From Mesorhabditis belari (Eukaryota; Nematoda; Chromadorea; Rhabditida; Rhabditidae), in NCBI GenBank assembly GCA_958450365.1, contig CAUEEP010000903.1:248001-312000 (forward strand): 64,000 nucleotides of DNA, given 5' to 3'. The notes beneath the pieces are model-generated. The model did not search any database. It saw only the letters and a program-made list of their open reading frames with translations, and was not told the origin of the DNA. Positions 11,125 through 21,545 of the stretch are shown piece after piece; positions within the stretch are counted from its first letter, which is position 1, and every line of letters begins with the position of its first letter. A program made the position numbers and the translations under genes.

Positions 11125-12759
11125 CAGTGGCGGACAATTAAATAGAACCGATGCTCCATTTGCAAAAAGAACACGAATTTTCCATTATTTTCACACCCAT
11201 TCAAAAAGACATCAACAGCTATTTTTTTTTTGATGTTATCTTAGCTTTCTTTTGGCACCACTTTTGACCAAACATAATTTATTATTTATGTAATAACTCA
11301 ACAATTAACAAAGGTGTGTTTGAAAAATGACGACATTTAAATAGAACCCATCGTAAAAATTAATATGAAGTGGCAAAACCTTTGTTTTTGATGACTTCCA
11401 AGAGTCTACGCTTCATTGATTTAACTAACTTCTTGCAACGATCAGCTGGTATCTTGTTCCAAGCCGTTTCGATAACTTTGAATAGGGTATCTTTTCCTTT
11501 TGGTTTCTGGTCCCTTATTTCTTTATTTACATCAATCCAAAGCATTTCAATTGGCGATAAATCAGGGCTTTGTGGCGGCCATTTCAAGATCTTCCATCCT
11601 TAATTGGTGAGGAACGTTTTAGCTTTCTTGGACGTGTGTTTGGGATCGTTGTCAGCCTAGACGGTTGATGTCAGCAAAAGACGTTCTTAATTCCCACCAG
11701 GAAACTCCAGTTTTTAGGAAGAGTGTTTGAATATGGCTCAACCACATTGTCTAAAATTTCATCCACGTACTGATGTTGATCCATAATTCATTGAACACGA
11801 TATACAGGCCCGGCACCTTCAGTAGTCATACAACCCCAGATCATGACTGATGTTGGGTCATGCTTCAACGTGGCCTTGGTGCATTTTGGACTAAAAGCCT
11901 CGCCCACGCGACGTCGAACATACATTTTTCCATCGGAACCCATCGAATTAAACTTTGATTCATCCGTCCATAGTACCTGGATTTCAAAAACAAAACTTTT
12001 TTGACATAATACAAATGACAAACCTTGCTCCAATCATCGTCAGTCCACGACAAATGTTCTCGGGCAAACTTTAGACGTTCCTTTTGGTTTTTCTTGAAGA
12101 TAAAGGGCCTCTTTCTTGCTACTCGACCCATCAATCCATAGCGACTAAGAATTCTTTGAACAGTTCGCACAGTGACACTTCTTGCGAGGCATCCGATGGT
12201 TTCAGAATGAATAGCAACGGCAGTTTTGTGACGATTGACCTCAGAAAGTCGATGAATGATCCGTTCTTCGCGGGACGTAGTTTTCCTAGGTCGTTTCCGT
12301 ATCTTATTCTGAATAGATCCTGTTGTTTCGACATGCTTTGCGGCTTTCACGGCAGCAGCTTTCGAGATTTTCAGTGCGCAACCAATTTCCGCAAAACTCT
12401 TGCCCTCGTTCCGTAGTTTCACAACTTCCTGTCTTTGAAATGGTGTGATATGAATACCTCGTCCCATATCTAAATAGAGAAAACTTGCAACAAAACTAAC
12501 TAAATCGAAAGTTTCGAAAAAAAGCAGATTTCAAGATCGGTTCTATTTGATTGTCGTCGCTATAATGGGGTAGGCTGAAGAAAACCTAAACTACCAAGTT
12601 ACAGAGAAAGAGCTTTCAGCTAAGAGCGGTGCCAATCGAAAGCTAAGATAACATAAAAAAAAGAGCTGTTGATGTCTTTTTGAGTGGATGTGCAAATAAT
12701 AGAAAATTGATGGTCTTTGTGCAAATCGAGCATCGGTTCTATTTAATTGTCCGCCACTG
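11125..12759 (-). mobile_element. Tc1-like transposon with about 130-base TIRs
   Basis: 1635 bases between TA dinucleotides. Both ends read CAGTGGCGGACAATTAAATA and the inverted match continues, with small gaps, for about 130 bases (11125-11257 with 12633-12759). The length and long TIRs fit Tc1-type elements. It carries a transposase gene on the minus strand and sits inside the acidic gene copy 2. Confidence 0.9.
11360..12467 (-). pseudogene. Tc1-family transposase, two nonsense codons
   Basis: Starts MGRGIHITPFQRQEVVKLRN with a paired-type helix-turn-helix, then DDWSK; a 47-base intron (11977-12023, GTTTGTC...ATCCAG) joins DDWSK to VLWTDESKF, the first catalytic Asp. The second Asp is in DNDPKHTS, probably just after another short intron (about 11650-11690), and the Glu is in SPDLSPIEMLW: a DD34E core. 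Two stops interrupt it: TGA at 11788-11790 (a Gly in relatives of the form G-I-M-D) and TAA at 11600-11602. Otherwise the frame is well kept, so the copy is fairly young. Confidence 0.85.
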
Positions 12760-12761
12760 TA

Positions 12762-13190
12762 GGCCATTTCAAGTGACTTTTCGATTTTCTAAGCCTTTCT
12801 CTACACATAGAAATGAGTGTGAAAAATCGCAGAATACTCATTTTAAAGGAAAACTCATATTTGAAAGCAGAAACCACAAGAAAAAAAATTGTAAGCATTG
12901 TTAAAAACCTATAATTTGTCTGCCATCGTTCAATTTTGATGTTCCGTTTTCGATGAATTGTTTCTTTCCATTTATTTCACTTACCGTATTCTCTCTAATA
13001 GATAGAGCGTTGCCTAAATTCCTCGAAATCTCGAAAACCGCTTATCAGAACCTATCGATGTGGGGTCGGAAAATGTAGCTGATGATGGGATCTTGCGGGG
13101 GATTAGAGTGTTGAGCTTCTGCAAAAACTTCGAAACCGTACAATGGTCATCAACATCAGCTCAACAACGCGGAGTGCATAAGCTAAGGTA
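12762..13190. other. Interval with a possible exon, mostly unassigned
   Basis: Right flank of the Tc1 insertion. A stretch around 13090-13190 on the plus strand reads GILRGIRVLSFCKNFETVQW and ends at AAG|GTAAGAAC, a good donor, so it may be a lone exon. Nothing else is recognised. Confidence 0.25.
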
Positions 13191-13400
13191 AGAACATAAG
13201 AAACATAAGAATTAGCTAAGATTTACATTTCTGATTTTACTTTTGATCTTTGTTTTCTATCAACTATTTAAACATAAAGCTTTATTGAGATATAATATTA
13301 TCACAGTTCAATATCACAATTATGCCGTTTCAATGGCCTTTTGATGGATGAACAGTCACAGTGATCGAATTTCTTGTCCTTAACGGCTTTTCTTTCGGTT
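13190..13400. repeat. Duplicated block, inverted at 52640-52880
   Basis: About 210 bases (AATTAGCTAAGATTTACATT... through the KRHS/ DRHGD-type region) recur in inverted orientation at 52640-52880. The mariner at 52882 begins exactly where that copy ends (AGCTAATTAAT|A). The minus-strand reading RKVGKDKKFDHRDFIKSPSS at the 52.6 kb copy hints at a former exon. Confidence 0.45.
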
Positions 13401-13559
13401 TTCGGAGGAAAATTGCGGTGATTAGACTGAAATGAGAAGATTTCTGCTACAATAAACATTGTAAGTGTTAAAATGAGCGTTAAAATGAGAATGGAGCATT
13501 CATTCTTCGCATTTCCTTGAATTCAAAACCTTGAATTTCGAATTCACCAATCGATCGGA

Positions 13560-15471
13560 ATGGGTGTGATGGCCGTCGGTCTATTCATCACGATTTTCCT
13601 TCTTTTCCATCGAATTTCTTCGTCAAAGTTGGTCAGAAAGGGATGTCGATGATCTTAGATTTCAGCAGTAGAGACGAGGGCTCGTCGTCAAGTCATACCC
13701 ATCAATTTGTCTATCCCATCAATTTGAGGTCTTGTCAAAGAAATTTGTGGGTTTTTTTGGAGAAAAGCAAATCAATAAAGCGAATTTGGTAGAATGAACA
13801 AGAAATAGGTTTGCGTGTCCCAATGACAAGACTTTTCAGGAGTAAAACCCAACAAGAACTCCTCGAGGCTCGAGGAAAAATCTGCGAACTCTGCGAGCGA
13901 ACGACGAAAAATGGGGGCTGGTAAAAAGAGGCGGGGGGGGGGGGAGGATCCCTCAAAAAAAAAAGAGGGGGGGGGGAAAAGAAAAAGAATCTATTAAGTC
14001 GCCGAAATGTCAAGGACCTTTTCCGCGTTGAAAGCCGATTTGTACGTTGAAAACTGTTAGAATTTGACTGGCTAGAGTTGTTCAGCGAGAGGGAGTTGAA
14101 CGAAACGAGGGAAGAAAATGCCGAGGTCGAGAGGCAATTGAGGTCCGAAAGCATGGAGCTAAAGGCCGAGTTGTGAGTCTTCTTCTCTCTCTGGTTATTC
14201 TTAGTTATGACAGATTGTTAACTAACAGAACTCCTTTTGGAGCAACGAAAATAACCGAATTGAGGGCTCAAATGTGAGTTCATCTCTTGTCGACTGCGAC
14301 TTAAGAAAACAGTTTTTTCATTTCCTAAACACCCATTCCACTCAATCCAATCAATTCCTCTTTAGACAATCTGAAAGGGAAAACAAAACGGCCGAAATCG
14401 CGAAGTTGCAGGCAGATTTGTGAGTTTGTTTTATGGAAAAGGAAGTAGTATTTGTTTCAAAAAAACCTGGAGTAAAGTTTTTCGAAGAAATTCAGAAATC
14501 AAACGATGACTTTCTTGGATCTGAATGGATGGTCGTATTTGGAACAAACCGCTTCTTGGTACAAGGTTTGGTGGATGTTGTGAACCAGAATTATCTTCAT
14601 CTCAAGACTTTGGATCAAGAAATGACGTTTGATGAAGCCGAGGCATATTGTGGGGGCAGAAAGAGCCATTTAGTCACAATCCACAGTGAGGAAGAGAACC
14701 AGTTTGTTTGGGAACTCGGTAGGAAGTCGAAATGATTCAGTTCTGAAAATTCATGATTTTCGTAGGAATTTCTGCTTTATAAACCAAAAACAATATTTAT
14801 TTCAGCGAACACTCTTTATTCAAATGCTTGGTTCTGGATCGGACTGAAGGTTGAATTTTTCTTATGGAAAGACATAAATGAATATATTAAACTTAATTAT
14901 TTCATTTTTTTCAGCCACTTTGGAACGCACTTTGTAAAAAAAGACTCGTTTGACTGATAGTTCTTTGATAGAAATCTGAAATGATAGAATTTATAGAAGT
15001 CTAATTTGAATTGAAAAATTAGAATAGTTTTAAAATGGAAAGAAAATATGGTTGAAATAGCAATAGTGAAACATAAAAATTTCTTTATTCAGACAAATCC
15101 GAACAAAGGAAATGCTTTTGAATGGATGGATGGAATTCTGGTGGATTTCACGAATTGGTATCTGGGAGAGCCGGATTTGAGAGCTCACGCTTTGGTGAGA
15201 TTTTCAACGTGAAATCATCAATATTTATTGTAATTTCCAATGCATAGTTAATCCCAAAATATTTTGATCAATCTGAGGAAACTTCTTTGTGTAAAATGAG
15301 CAAAATTGTTTTATGAAAGGAATACCATCAGAAATGCACACATTTCAGCTTCGGAGCGTCGAGGGGCGATGGCGGGTCTATCCTCCTGGCTATCAGTTTC
15401 GTTCTATCTGCAAAGGAGCTCTCAATTCTGAGATGTGCTTTGTGTTCTTTTCTGTGGACAAAAACCAATAA
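13560..15471 (+). pseudogene. Lectin E: signal-exon type, damaged N-terminus
   Basis: Starts with the hydrophobic first exon MGVMAVGLFITIFLLFHR, like lectins F and G, but it is fused by deletion to the end of exon 2 and then frameshifted (a TGA follows GCR). Coil exons recognised at 13840, about 14000-14041, about 14087-14175, about 14232-14272 and 14366-14420. The CTLD exons 14496-14565, 14607-14718, 14806-14849, 15093-15194 and 15349-15471 form an open frame: NGWSYLEQTASWYK, EAYC, FWIGLK, GEPD, SICK. A one-base loss near the end moves the stop to TAA 15469-15471, overlapping the AATAAA. A poly-G tract at 13930-13980 lies in the coil region. Confidence 0.75.
13925..13990. other. Homopolymer tract, probable low-quality sequence
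   Basis: Runs of 12 G, 10 A and 10 G within 60 bases, unlike anything else around, interrupt a coil exon of lectin E. A similar tract of G, C and A runs is found at about 38060-38270. Both look like the ends of poor reads carried into the assembly. Confidence 0.5.
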
Positions 15472-15544
15472 ATCCCATTTTATTCAATCTTCTGAAAATA
15501 CACAACTGCACATTATCTGTTTCTTTATTTCTGAATTGTTTGTT

Positions 15545-15834
15545 CAAAATCTCATATCAAAAGTTTTCCCAAAAGCCCAGAATTCCGCCTGAAACTGCAA
15601 GTATTTGCTCTCTCGTCGCTCCTGAATAGACTATTAGATAAACGTGTTGAACATCAATGGACCTCAGCATGAGGAAACTGACGATTCTTCGTGAAGGTCG
15701 CTCTTCTCGTCCCTCAACTCGTCGATTTGTCTTTGATTTTTGTTCCTGAAGTTCTCAATAATTCGATTTATGCTTTTTTTCGACTCACTGTTGGTTCTGT
15801 AGGCGAAGATCTTGGTCTCTTTTTGGCTAATCAT
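15545..15834 (-). CDS. Small coiled-coil gene, convergent with lectin E
   Basis: Exon 1 runs 15834 down to 15683: MISQKETKIFAYRTNSESKK, then NRIIENFRNKNQRQIDELRD, EKSDLHEE, a charged heptad-rich stretch. Donor GTCAGT, then an intron ending TATTCAG, exon 2 from 15621 (SDERA...). In the other copies exon 2 reads ERAKYLQLQAEFW...FGKTF and ends in TGA, giving about 70 aa. Here one T is missing in TATTTTGC, which shifts the frame of exon 2. No signal peptide. The 3' end faces the lectin stop about 75-150 bases away. The family is not recognised; one could also see it as a detached coil module of the lectins. Confidence 0.5.
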
Positions 15835-16013
15835 AACGACTAAGCAAGTAGAGAATGTATGTATGTATTGTAGATATAATGAGCTGTGAATGTCTTTATA
15901 GTCAAAAAACGAATGAAACCCCATTTTCAGATGGAATTTGTTCGAGGAAATCACTTAGCTATGTACATATCACTACATTATACTCTTTCAATAAGCTTTT
16001 TGCAAAATGGTCG

Positions 16014-16134
16014 ACTATATAAGGTGCCCGTTAGTAATGTCAAACTGAAAGCAATCAAAATGGATTTGATTCGAAATTCTCCATTCAATTGCCTCGTGAT
16101 GTTCTCGGCCACGTTTGCGGAGAATTACGTGTAG
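16014..16134 (+). other. TATA-like box and short ORF
   Basis: CTATATAAGG at about 16015, present again at about 41710, stands 45 bases before an ATG (16061) opening a 24-codon frame (MDLIRNSPFNCLVMFSATFA) that ends at TAG 16132. The MFSATF string recalls helicase motif III, but this is too short to assign. It could instead be the divergent promoter region of the minigene. Confidence 0.2.
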
Positions 16135-16439
16135 CGAAGCGAATCTCTCTTTGATCTTTTTGAAAATCGGTTTGAGGCACGAGTAGCGAGTGAAGAGGTC
16201 CGGCGAGAGAGATGCTGTTCGAGTTTGAGTTTAACAAAGATCTCTTTTCAATCAAAGGAGTCCCTATTAGTCCAAATTAAATAGAATAACGGCATAGATA
16301 GAAAGCTCGGCTTTCCGTGGTTGGATCAAAGATATCATGGAGGTCAGAAAAGATAGAAACCCGTGTGGGCCTGAATGAAAACTTTATTATTGTGGGCCGT
16401 TATTAAATGATCGTAGTGAAGAGAGATGCTTTCAAACAA

Positions 16440-17280
16440 TGATCATCAATCACTTTCTTTAGAAGTCGCCATTCTTGAAGTATCCCGAATCGACGCTGTG
16501 CTCGCCGTGTTTGTACGATTCGATTTGAGGAAATGTTGCGAGTGGGTCAAGAACGCATTTCTACTAGTTTATCTCTGGACTTGCCACCCCACTTGAATCC
16601 GGAAACTCGGAGCTGATTTTCTCCGGCACCCACGTCGAAATGGTGCGAAGGTTTGGGTCTGATTTTTGTGAAGGTGGGGAGAGAATCTATCTAGTTCTCT
16701 CCCAAACTTCACAAAAACGAAAAAAAGCCCATGATGATCAACTTCGAGTTTGTGTGGTTTCCACACTTTGCGGGCGCGACTAAAATGAGAGGATTGACAT
16801 TAAATGGATGTGGTATGTCAATATATACCCCTTTGTCTGGTCTTTTCTTTGCTTAGCTGAATCTGGGTGGAAACTATGTGATCTTTTAGGCCTCATTTGG
16901 ACATACCTAGCGCCCGATTCTTCCCATTTCGAAGAGATCATTTGAAATCAACTTCGAACATGTACACATGTTTTGCTGAGACTCAAAGTAAATGTTCTGG
17001 CACCAATCGACCTCACAAACAAGGTTCTAATTCTAAATTGAAGAAAAAGTCATTTATTCAACTTATTTCGATGTATTCCGGATCGTAGAATTGGCAACCT
17101 TGCCGCTTTGAGGTCAAATATTCTCGGGCGCTCAGCCCAGGTACAAGTCTTCATTGAATTGCAGCTTTCTAGCGATGTAGACCAGATCGTCGAGAGTCTG
17201 AAATGTTTTACTTGACCGAGTTCTACATTGACTTGAAACTTATTCTTTTTTTCTTCGAAACAAACAGGAGACTGACCAGA
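16440..17280. repeat. Duplicated block, second copy at 42250-42930
   Basis: The two blocks match over several hundred bases in the same orientation (for example CAAACTCGAAGTTGATC on the minus strand and AATATTCTCGGGCGCTCAGC on the plus strand). On the minus strand an exon after AAAACATTTCAG reads LDDLVYIARKLQFNEDLYLG and stops; this recurs in the second copy. No family is recognised. The copy here contains an extra segment (16600-16690). Confidence 0.4.
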
Positions 17281-17469
17281 ATCCTCTCAACGATTTCTGA
17301 ACAGATAGCTCAAGGGACAACAGAAAAGAGATACAAGGCCTTTAGCTATCTGTATCATTAGCATCACACAGATTCATCAGCTCAAAATTGCACCTCGCCC
17401 CGAAAATACCGGTGTTGAGATGGGTGGCTTTTCACCGCCCACACGACGATTTTTTGCTAACTTTGGGTT

Positions 17470-17730
17470 TTTAAAATAAATGTGATTGAAGATTTGAAGA
17501 AGGCAAACTTTTTGGTAAAACAAAATCGAAATAGTGGAATGGGTAAATGGACGAGAAACCATTTGAAAACATTTCAAAAAGAAAGATTCCTTATCTCCAC
17601 ACCCAGATTCCAGACGGTGCCTATTTCCGATACTCAATGCGATTGCCTTATCTCCAAGTTCTCATACCGTACGCCCTTCGATTTGCGATCGGCTATTTGG
17701 GTGAACTCTGCCAAGAACTAATTCCTTGAC
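17470..17730 (+). pseudogene. Fragment of an unrecognised hydrophobic protein
   Basis: A stretch from 17525 (GGAATGGGTAAATGGACGAG...) also occurs at 18715-18790; here it continues into MRLPYLQVLIPYALRFAIGY, which looks like a membrane segment. No start, splice context or family can be given. Confidence 0.25.
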
Positions 17731-18660
17731 ACCTCCCCTCTATCAGGACTGTATGTCCTCAAACTTTGTATTTTTTGAAGGTAAGCAATACTTTTTTTAA
17801 AGTTAGGATTAAAAAGCGTGAATAGTCGTTTACATCAGGTCGGTGATATCCACAAATTGATTGACTTACTATCTTAAATGGAAATTTTGGAAGCTATGAC
17901 TAGTGGTGTCGACAACTTACGTTGAGCTTAGCATTGATATGTTCCCGATTGCGTTTCATTTTTGTTTTGGGTCAGAATACAGTCACCTTTCGATATCGAT
18001 CCATACATTCGAAACGGAAGCCATAATACGAGCAGAGCGTTTCCCCATCAGCTGACCAGGCCACATCTTTCCTTGCACAAACTGCTTGAAAGTATTGAGT
18101 ACACGTGCCCCAGTTCCCAGCGTTTTCCTGCTAAGATAATTCCTTTATAAAGAAGAAAAAAACTAGAGCTGTTTATGCAGATCTTATTGTTCCCAATCCT
18201 TTTTGAAAGTTGAGATTAGATTGAATCAAGATTTGGATTTCTTTACAACACCTACAACACAACACTTTTGCACATTAGCTAAAGGAGTTTTCGATTTGCA
18301 AGCCCATGTGCATTCGGAGATATGACGAAAGTGGCGAATGCCTGATGGTTCCAGGCTAAGTCAGGAGCTGGAGTTGGGAAATGTTTTAAATGGAAATGGT
18401 TACAAGTCTGATACTGACTACTGAAGCGGAATGAGAACAAGATTTATAAGAAAACGTCCAACACTCACCAACGAGCATCAGAAGAGTTGAGTCATTTTAT
18501 AGAGGTCATTCGTCTAGTTTGATCTCGTGGATTGGTCAATTTGTCATTGAATGCCAAGCCTATTCATTTTATTGTTAAGCTAGAATTGGAATGACCGTGC
18601 TAGGCTTCGTAGAGCAAGCCTGGTCAAACTGTTATTGAAAATTCACTAAATCCAATACAA
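17731..18660. other. Interval without recognisable genes
   Basis: I see no convincing coding exon, repeat pair or transposon end here. A few short open frames lack splice context. Confidence 0.3.
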
Positions 18661-18897
18661 AGATCAAATGATGCATTTTTGTTGGCCTTTCACCGCCCAC
18701 GAATCGAAATAGTGGAATGGGTAAATGGACGAGAAACCATTTCAAAACATTCCAAAAAGAAAGATTCCTTATCTCCACACCCAGATTCCTTGTCATTCCT
18801 TAATTCCACTGTTTTTAATCTTTATATGGACAATTTTCATTTTAAAACTTTCCTTCAATTTATTCCTCACCACAATTTTTTATTTTACGGTTTCACA

Positions 18898-18969
18898 ATG
18901 CGACTTCTCATCCTGTTCTTTGCCCTTTTCTCTTTTCTTTTTGGCTTAAACGAGGCGCTGATAAACCGG
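18898..18969 (+). pseudogene. Orphan signal-peptide exon
   Basis: ATG at 18898 opens MRLLILFFALFSFLFGLNEA, a textbook signal peptide, ending LINR at a strong donor (CCG|GTAAG). No downstream exon of the same gene is visible before the nested mariners begin near 19195, so this is probably the 5' end of a secreted-protein gene cut off by them. Confidence 0.45.
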
Positions 18970-19194
18970 TAAGTTTTGAAAGTGTATCGTAATATTAAGT
19001 TGGAAAGAAATTACCCGGAAAAAAATGAGTCCAGCTTTCCCTTAAAATTTTAGAGATTTTTCTGGGATCATCAAAAAATCTGAGAAGAATTCATGGCTTG
19101 ATTTTTGAGAAATCACCGTGCAAACTGCAATCACCCGCACTGACTTAAGACAAAAAAACAACTCACGTCAATGTCAGTTCTTTTTTGCTCCATA

Positions 19195-19266
19195 GATGTA
19201 AAGCTGCTGGTCTTTGGAATTCGAATTTGTCGTCTGATGAAACTTGGATTAATTACGAGAATGTTA
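19195..19266 (+). pseudogene. Mariner transposase fragment (plus strand)
   Basis: Reads GLWNSNLSSDETWINYENV, the region around the first catalytic Asp of a mariner transposase, similar to the one at 29880-29940. It stops exactly at the TA where the minus-strand mariner at 19267 begins, so it is the target of that insertion. Confidence 0.55.
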
Positions 19267-19881
19267 TTGGGTTGGCGGGAAAATCATGCGAATTTTTTGA
19301 CCCGTATTTTTATTTCAAAAAACAATAAACCAAGAGGATTAACATAAATGGAATTCTGCATTATTAGTTAGGACATCATGCCATCTTTTGCTCAATCCAA
19401 TAATTACATCTTCAAAAAACTGGGGACTTTTTGACGAAAAATAGTTGGTGACCGCATTTTCGACTTTCTGGGAATCCTTGAACAGCTGATCAGAGATGAG
19501 CTGCTTTAGAGACCTGAATAAGTGATAGTCTGAAGGGGCCAAGTCAGGGCTGTATGGTGCGTGAAGTAGAAGTTTCCAGCCCATCTCTTCGATTTATTGG
19601 AGGGTCATCTTTGCCGTGTGCGGTTTTGCATCATCAAAATCGTATTTTTGAAGTGTCATGTCGAGATTTCGATAAGGCTTGATTCACACGCTCTAACTGC
19701 TCACTGTAAAGTTCAGATGTGACAGTTTTACCCGGTTTGAGCAGTTCAAAATAAACCAATCCACGATAGTTCCACCATACGCACAACATCAACTTCTTTC
19801 CATGCATACCAGCTTTTGACATGACAGCCGGGACTTGCTTTGGTGATAGCCATTGGTGCTTGCGCTTAACGTTATCATATA

Positions 19882-21147
19882 TTAGGTTGGCAACTAAATA
19901 ATGGCCCTTGCCCTTTTTTGATAAAATCTTTTAATCTTTGCGTTTAATCTACCCTCGCTTGTTGTTAATTGAATATTACTAAATTTCTGGTGCATTATTA
20001 TACGTTTTTTACTTTCCTTGATTTGGTACTTTTCAAATAATTTTGTTTAGAAATGGAAGATCTCAAATATCGAATGCGTGTCTGTCTCTGGTACGACTAC
20101 AAAAAAGACAAAACAGCTGCCGAATCCCACAGAGATTTATTGCGAGTTTTTGGTGATGAAGCTCTTTCCGAAACACAATGTAAGAGATGGTATCGACGGT
20201 TCAAGGAAGGGGATGAAAGTCTTGAAGATGAGCCTCGCCAAGGACGACCCGAACTTCTGCAGAACGATATTTTGGAAGCAGCTTTAAAGGAGGATCCAAG
20301 TCAAACATCACGCGAGCTAGGGGATCGATTGGGCTTTTCGCATACTGCAATCGAAAAGCGACTTCATGCATTGGGGAAAAGTAACCGCAGTGGAAAGTGG
20401 ATTCCGCATGAATTGAGCGAAGAAAATAAGGCTACTCGTGTTATCACAGCTGGAATACTACTAAAACTTGCGAAAAAGGGAAGCTTCTTGGATTCCATTG
20501 TCACTTCTGATGAAAAATGGATCTTTTATGATAATCGAACGCGAAAACGACAGTGGCTTAGCACAAACGAAGACCAAAAACCAACTCCGAAGCCGGATAT
20601 TCACTCAAAGAAAACTCTCCTCTGTGTTTGGTGGAGTTCTCGTGGGTTGGTGCATTTCGAGGTTCTCAAAAGCCGGCAAACGGTTAATTCAGAACTCTAT
20701 TCGTCTCAACTACATCGTGTAGATCAAGCAATTCGCTCTCAAGGACTCGAACCCTCTTCAATTCATTTTCTCCATGATAACGCGAAACCACACACTGCAA
20801 AACTTACAATGGAGAAAATCGAGGAGTTGGGCTGGAATGTTCTTCCTCATGCGCCATACAGCCCGAATATGGGGCCTAGTGATTACCATCTTTTTCGATC
20901 GATGCAACACTTTCTAGCCGAGAAAAAGTTCAATGACCTTGACGAAGTCCGAATTTCAGTGCAGAAGTTCTTTGACGATCAACCAGAAGAATTTTTCAAG
21001 AGAGGAATCCAGTTGCTCCGTCAAAAGTGGAAAGAAGTAATAAAGAATGACGGAGAATACCTTTTGGATTGATGTTGATATTTGTTCATCTTGTTAATAA
21101 ATTTTTTGTTTTTACTGAAAAGGGCCATTATTTAGTTGCCAACCTGA
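19882..21147 (+). mobile_element. Intact mariner, nested
   Basis: 1266 bases flanked by TA (19880-19881 and 21148-21149). Terminal inverted repeats AGGTTGGCAACTAAATAATG plus GCCCTT match perfectly over 26 bases; only the second outer base differs (TTAGG against TCAGG). Length, TA target and repeats are standard for mariner. It splits the transposase of an older, inverted mariner; the flanks rejoin when compared with the related copy near 53500. Confidence 0.95.
20053..21072 (+). CDS. Mariner transposase, uninterrupted
   Basis: 339 aa, the usual size for mariner transposases, which cut the element out and paste it at TA sites in the nucleus. N-terminal HTH region (residues 1-110: CKRWYRRFKEGDESLEDE, DRLGFSHTAIEKRLH), a WVPHEL-type linker motif (WIPHELSEEN), then a DD34D catalytic triad: Asp in VTSDEKW, Asp in LHDNAKPH, and Asp in PSDYHLF, with exactly 34 residues between the last two. 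The normally strict YSPDLAPSDYH reads YSPNMGPSDYH here. No introns or stops. Given the perfect TIRs it may be, or recently was, active. Confidence 0.93.
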   Translation: MEDLKYRMRVCLWYDYKKDKTAAESHRDLLRVFGDEALSETQCKRWYRRFKEGDESLEDEPRQGRPELLQNDILEAALKEDPSQTSRELGDRLGFSHTAIEKRLHALGKSNRSGKWIPHELSEENKATRVITAGILLKLAKKGSFLDSIVTSDEKWIFYDNRTRKRQWLSTNEDQKPTPKPDIHSKKTLLCVWWSSRGLVHFEVLKSRQTVNSELYSSQLHRVDQAIRSQGLEPSSIHFLHDNAKPHTAKLTMEKIEELGWNVLPHAPYSPNMGPSDYHLFRSMQHFLAEKKFNDLDEVRISVQKFFDDQPEEFFKRGIQLLRQKWKEVIKNDGEYLLD

Positions 21148-21545
21148 TAATATCCACGTTTCATCAGAAGTAACAAGTTTTTTTAGTAACAAGTAACAAG
21201 TTCCAAAAAACATGCGCTTTTGATTTTTGAATCAAAATTGAACAAGTGTTTATGCGGGCAACTGGTGATTGAAAGTCAGTTCATGTGGGACCCATTTTCC
21301 GCATCTGTTTCGTTTTCCAATCAAATGTAAATGCTCTTCAATGGTGCTATGATGAACATTGAACATTTCCGACAACTCCCGAGTGGTGCAAGTGGAATCT
21401 TCTTCGATAATTTGCAAAAGTTGAGACTCATCCAGCTTCCGAGGACTTCCTTCGTGATGCTCATCTTCTAGGCTCTCGTTTCCACGTCGAAAACGCTCAA
21501 ACCATCGATGACATTGGCTCTCGCTAATACTGCCTTTGCCATATT

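Larger units (their letters stand above)
19267..21545 (-). mobile_element. Older mariner, truncated, host of nested mariner
   Basis: Begins TTGGGTTGGCGGGAAAATCA, the end sequence of the element at 52882-54124 in inverse orientation. Minus-strand transposase pieces lie on both sides of the nested element: the C-terminal part at 19339-19822 (HAPYSPDLAPSDYHLF, ELYSEQLERVNQAL) and the N-terminal part at 21160-21545 (GSISESQCHRWF). The 5' TIR and first codons are missing beyond 21545, and several stops and frameshifts are present. It is interrupted at 19882-21147 by an intact mariner, with duplicated TA. Confidence 0.85.

Noticed and set aside
16061..16134. DEAD-box helicase fragment (MFSATF)
   Set aside because: Only six residues match motif III and no other helicase motif is near.
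15886..16134. 82-codon plus-strand frame upstream of the minigene
   Set aside because: It overlaps the minigene upstream region, and the equivalent region at 41580-41760 does not keep the frame.
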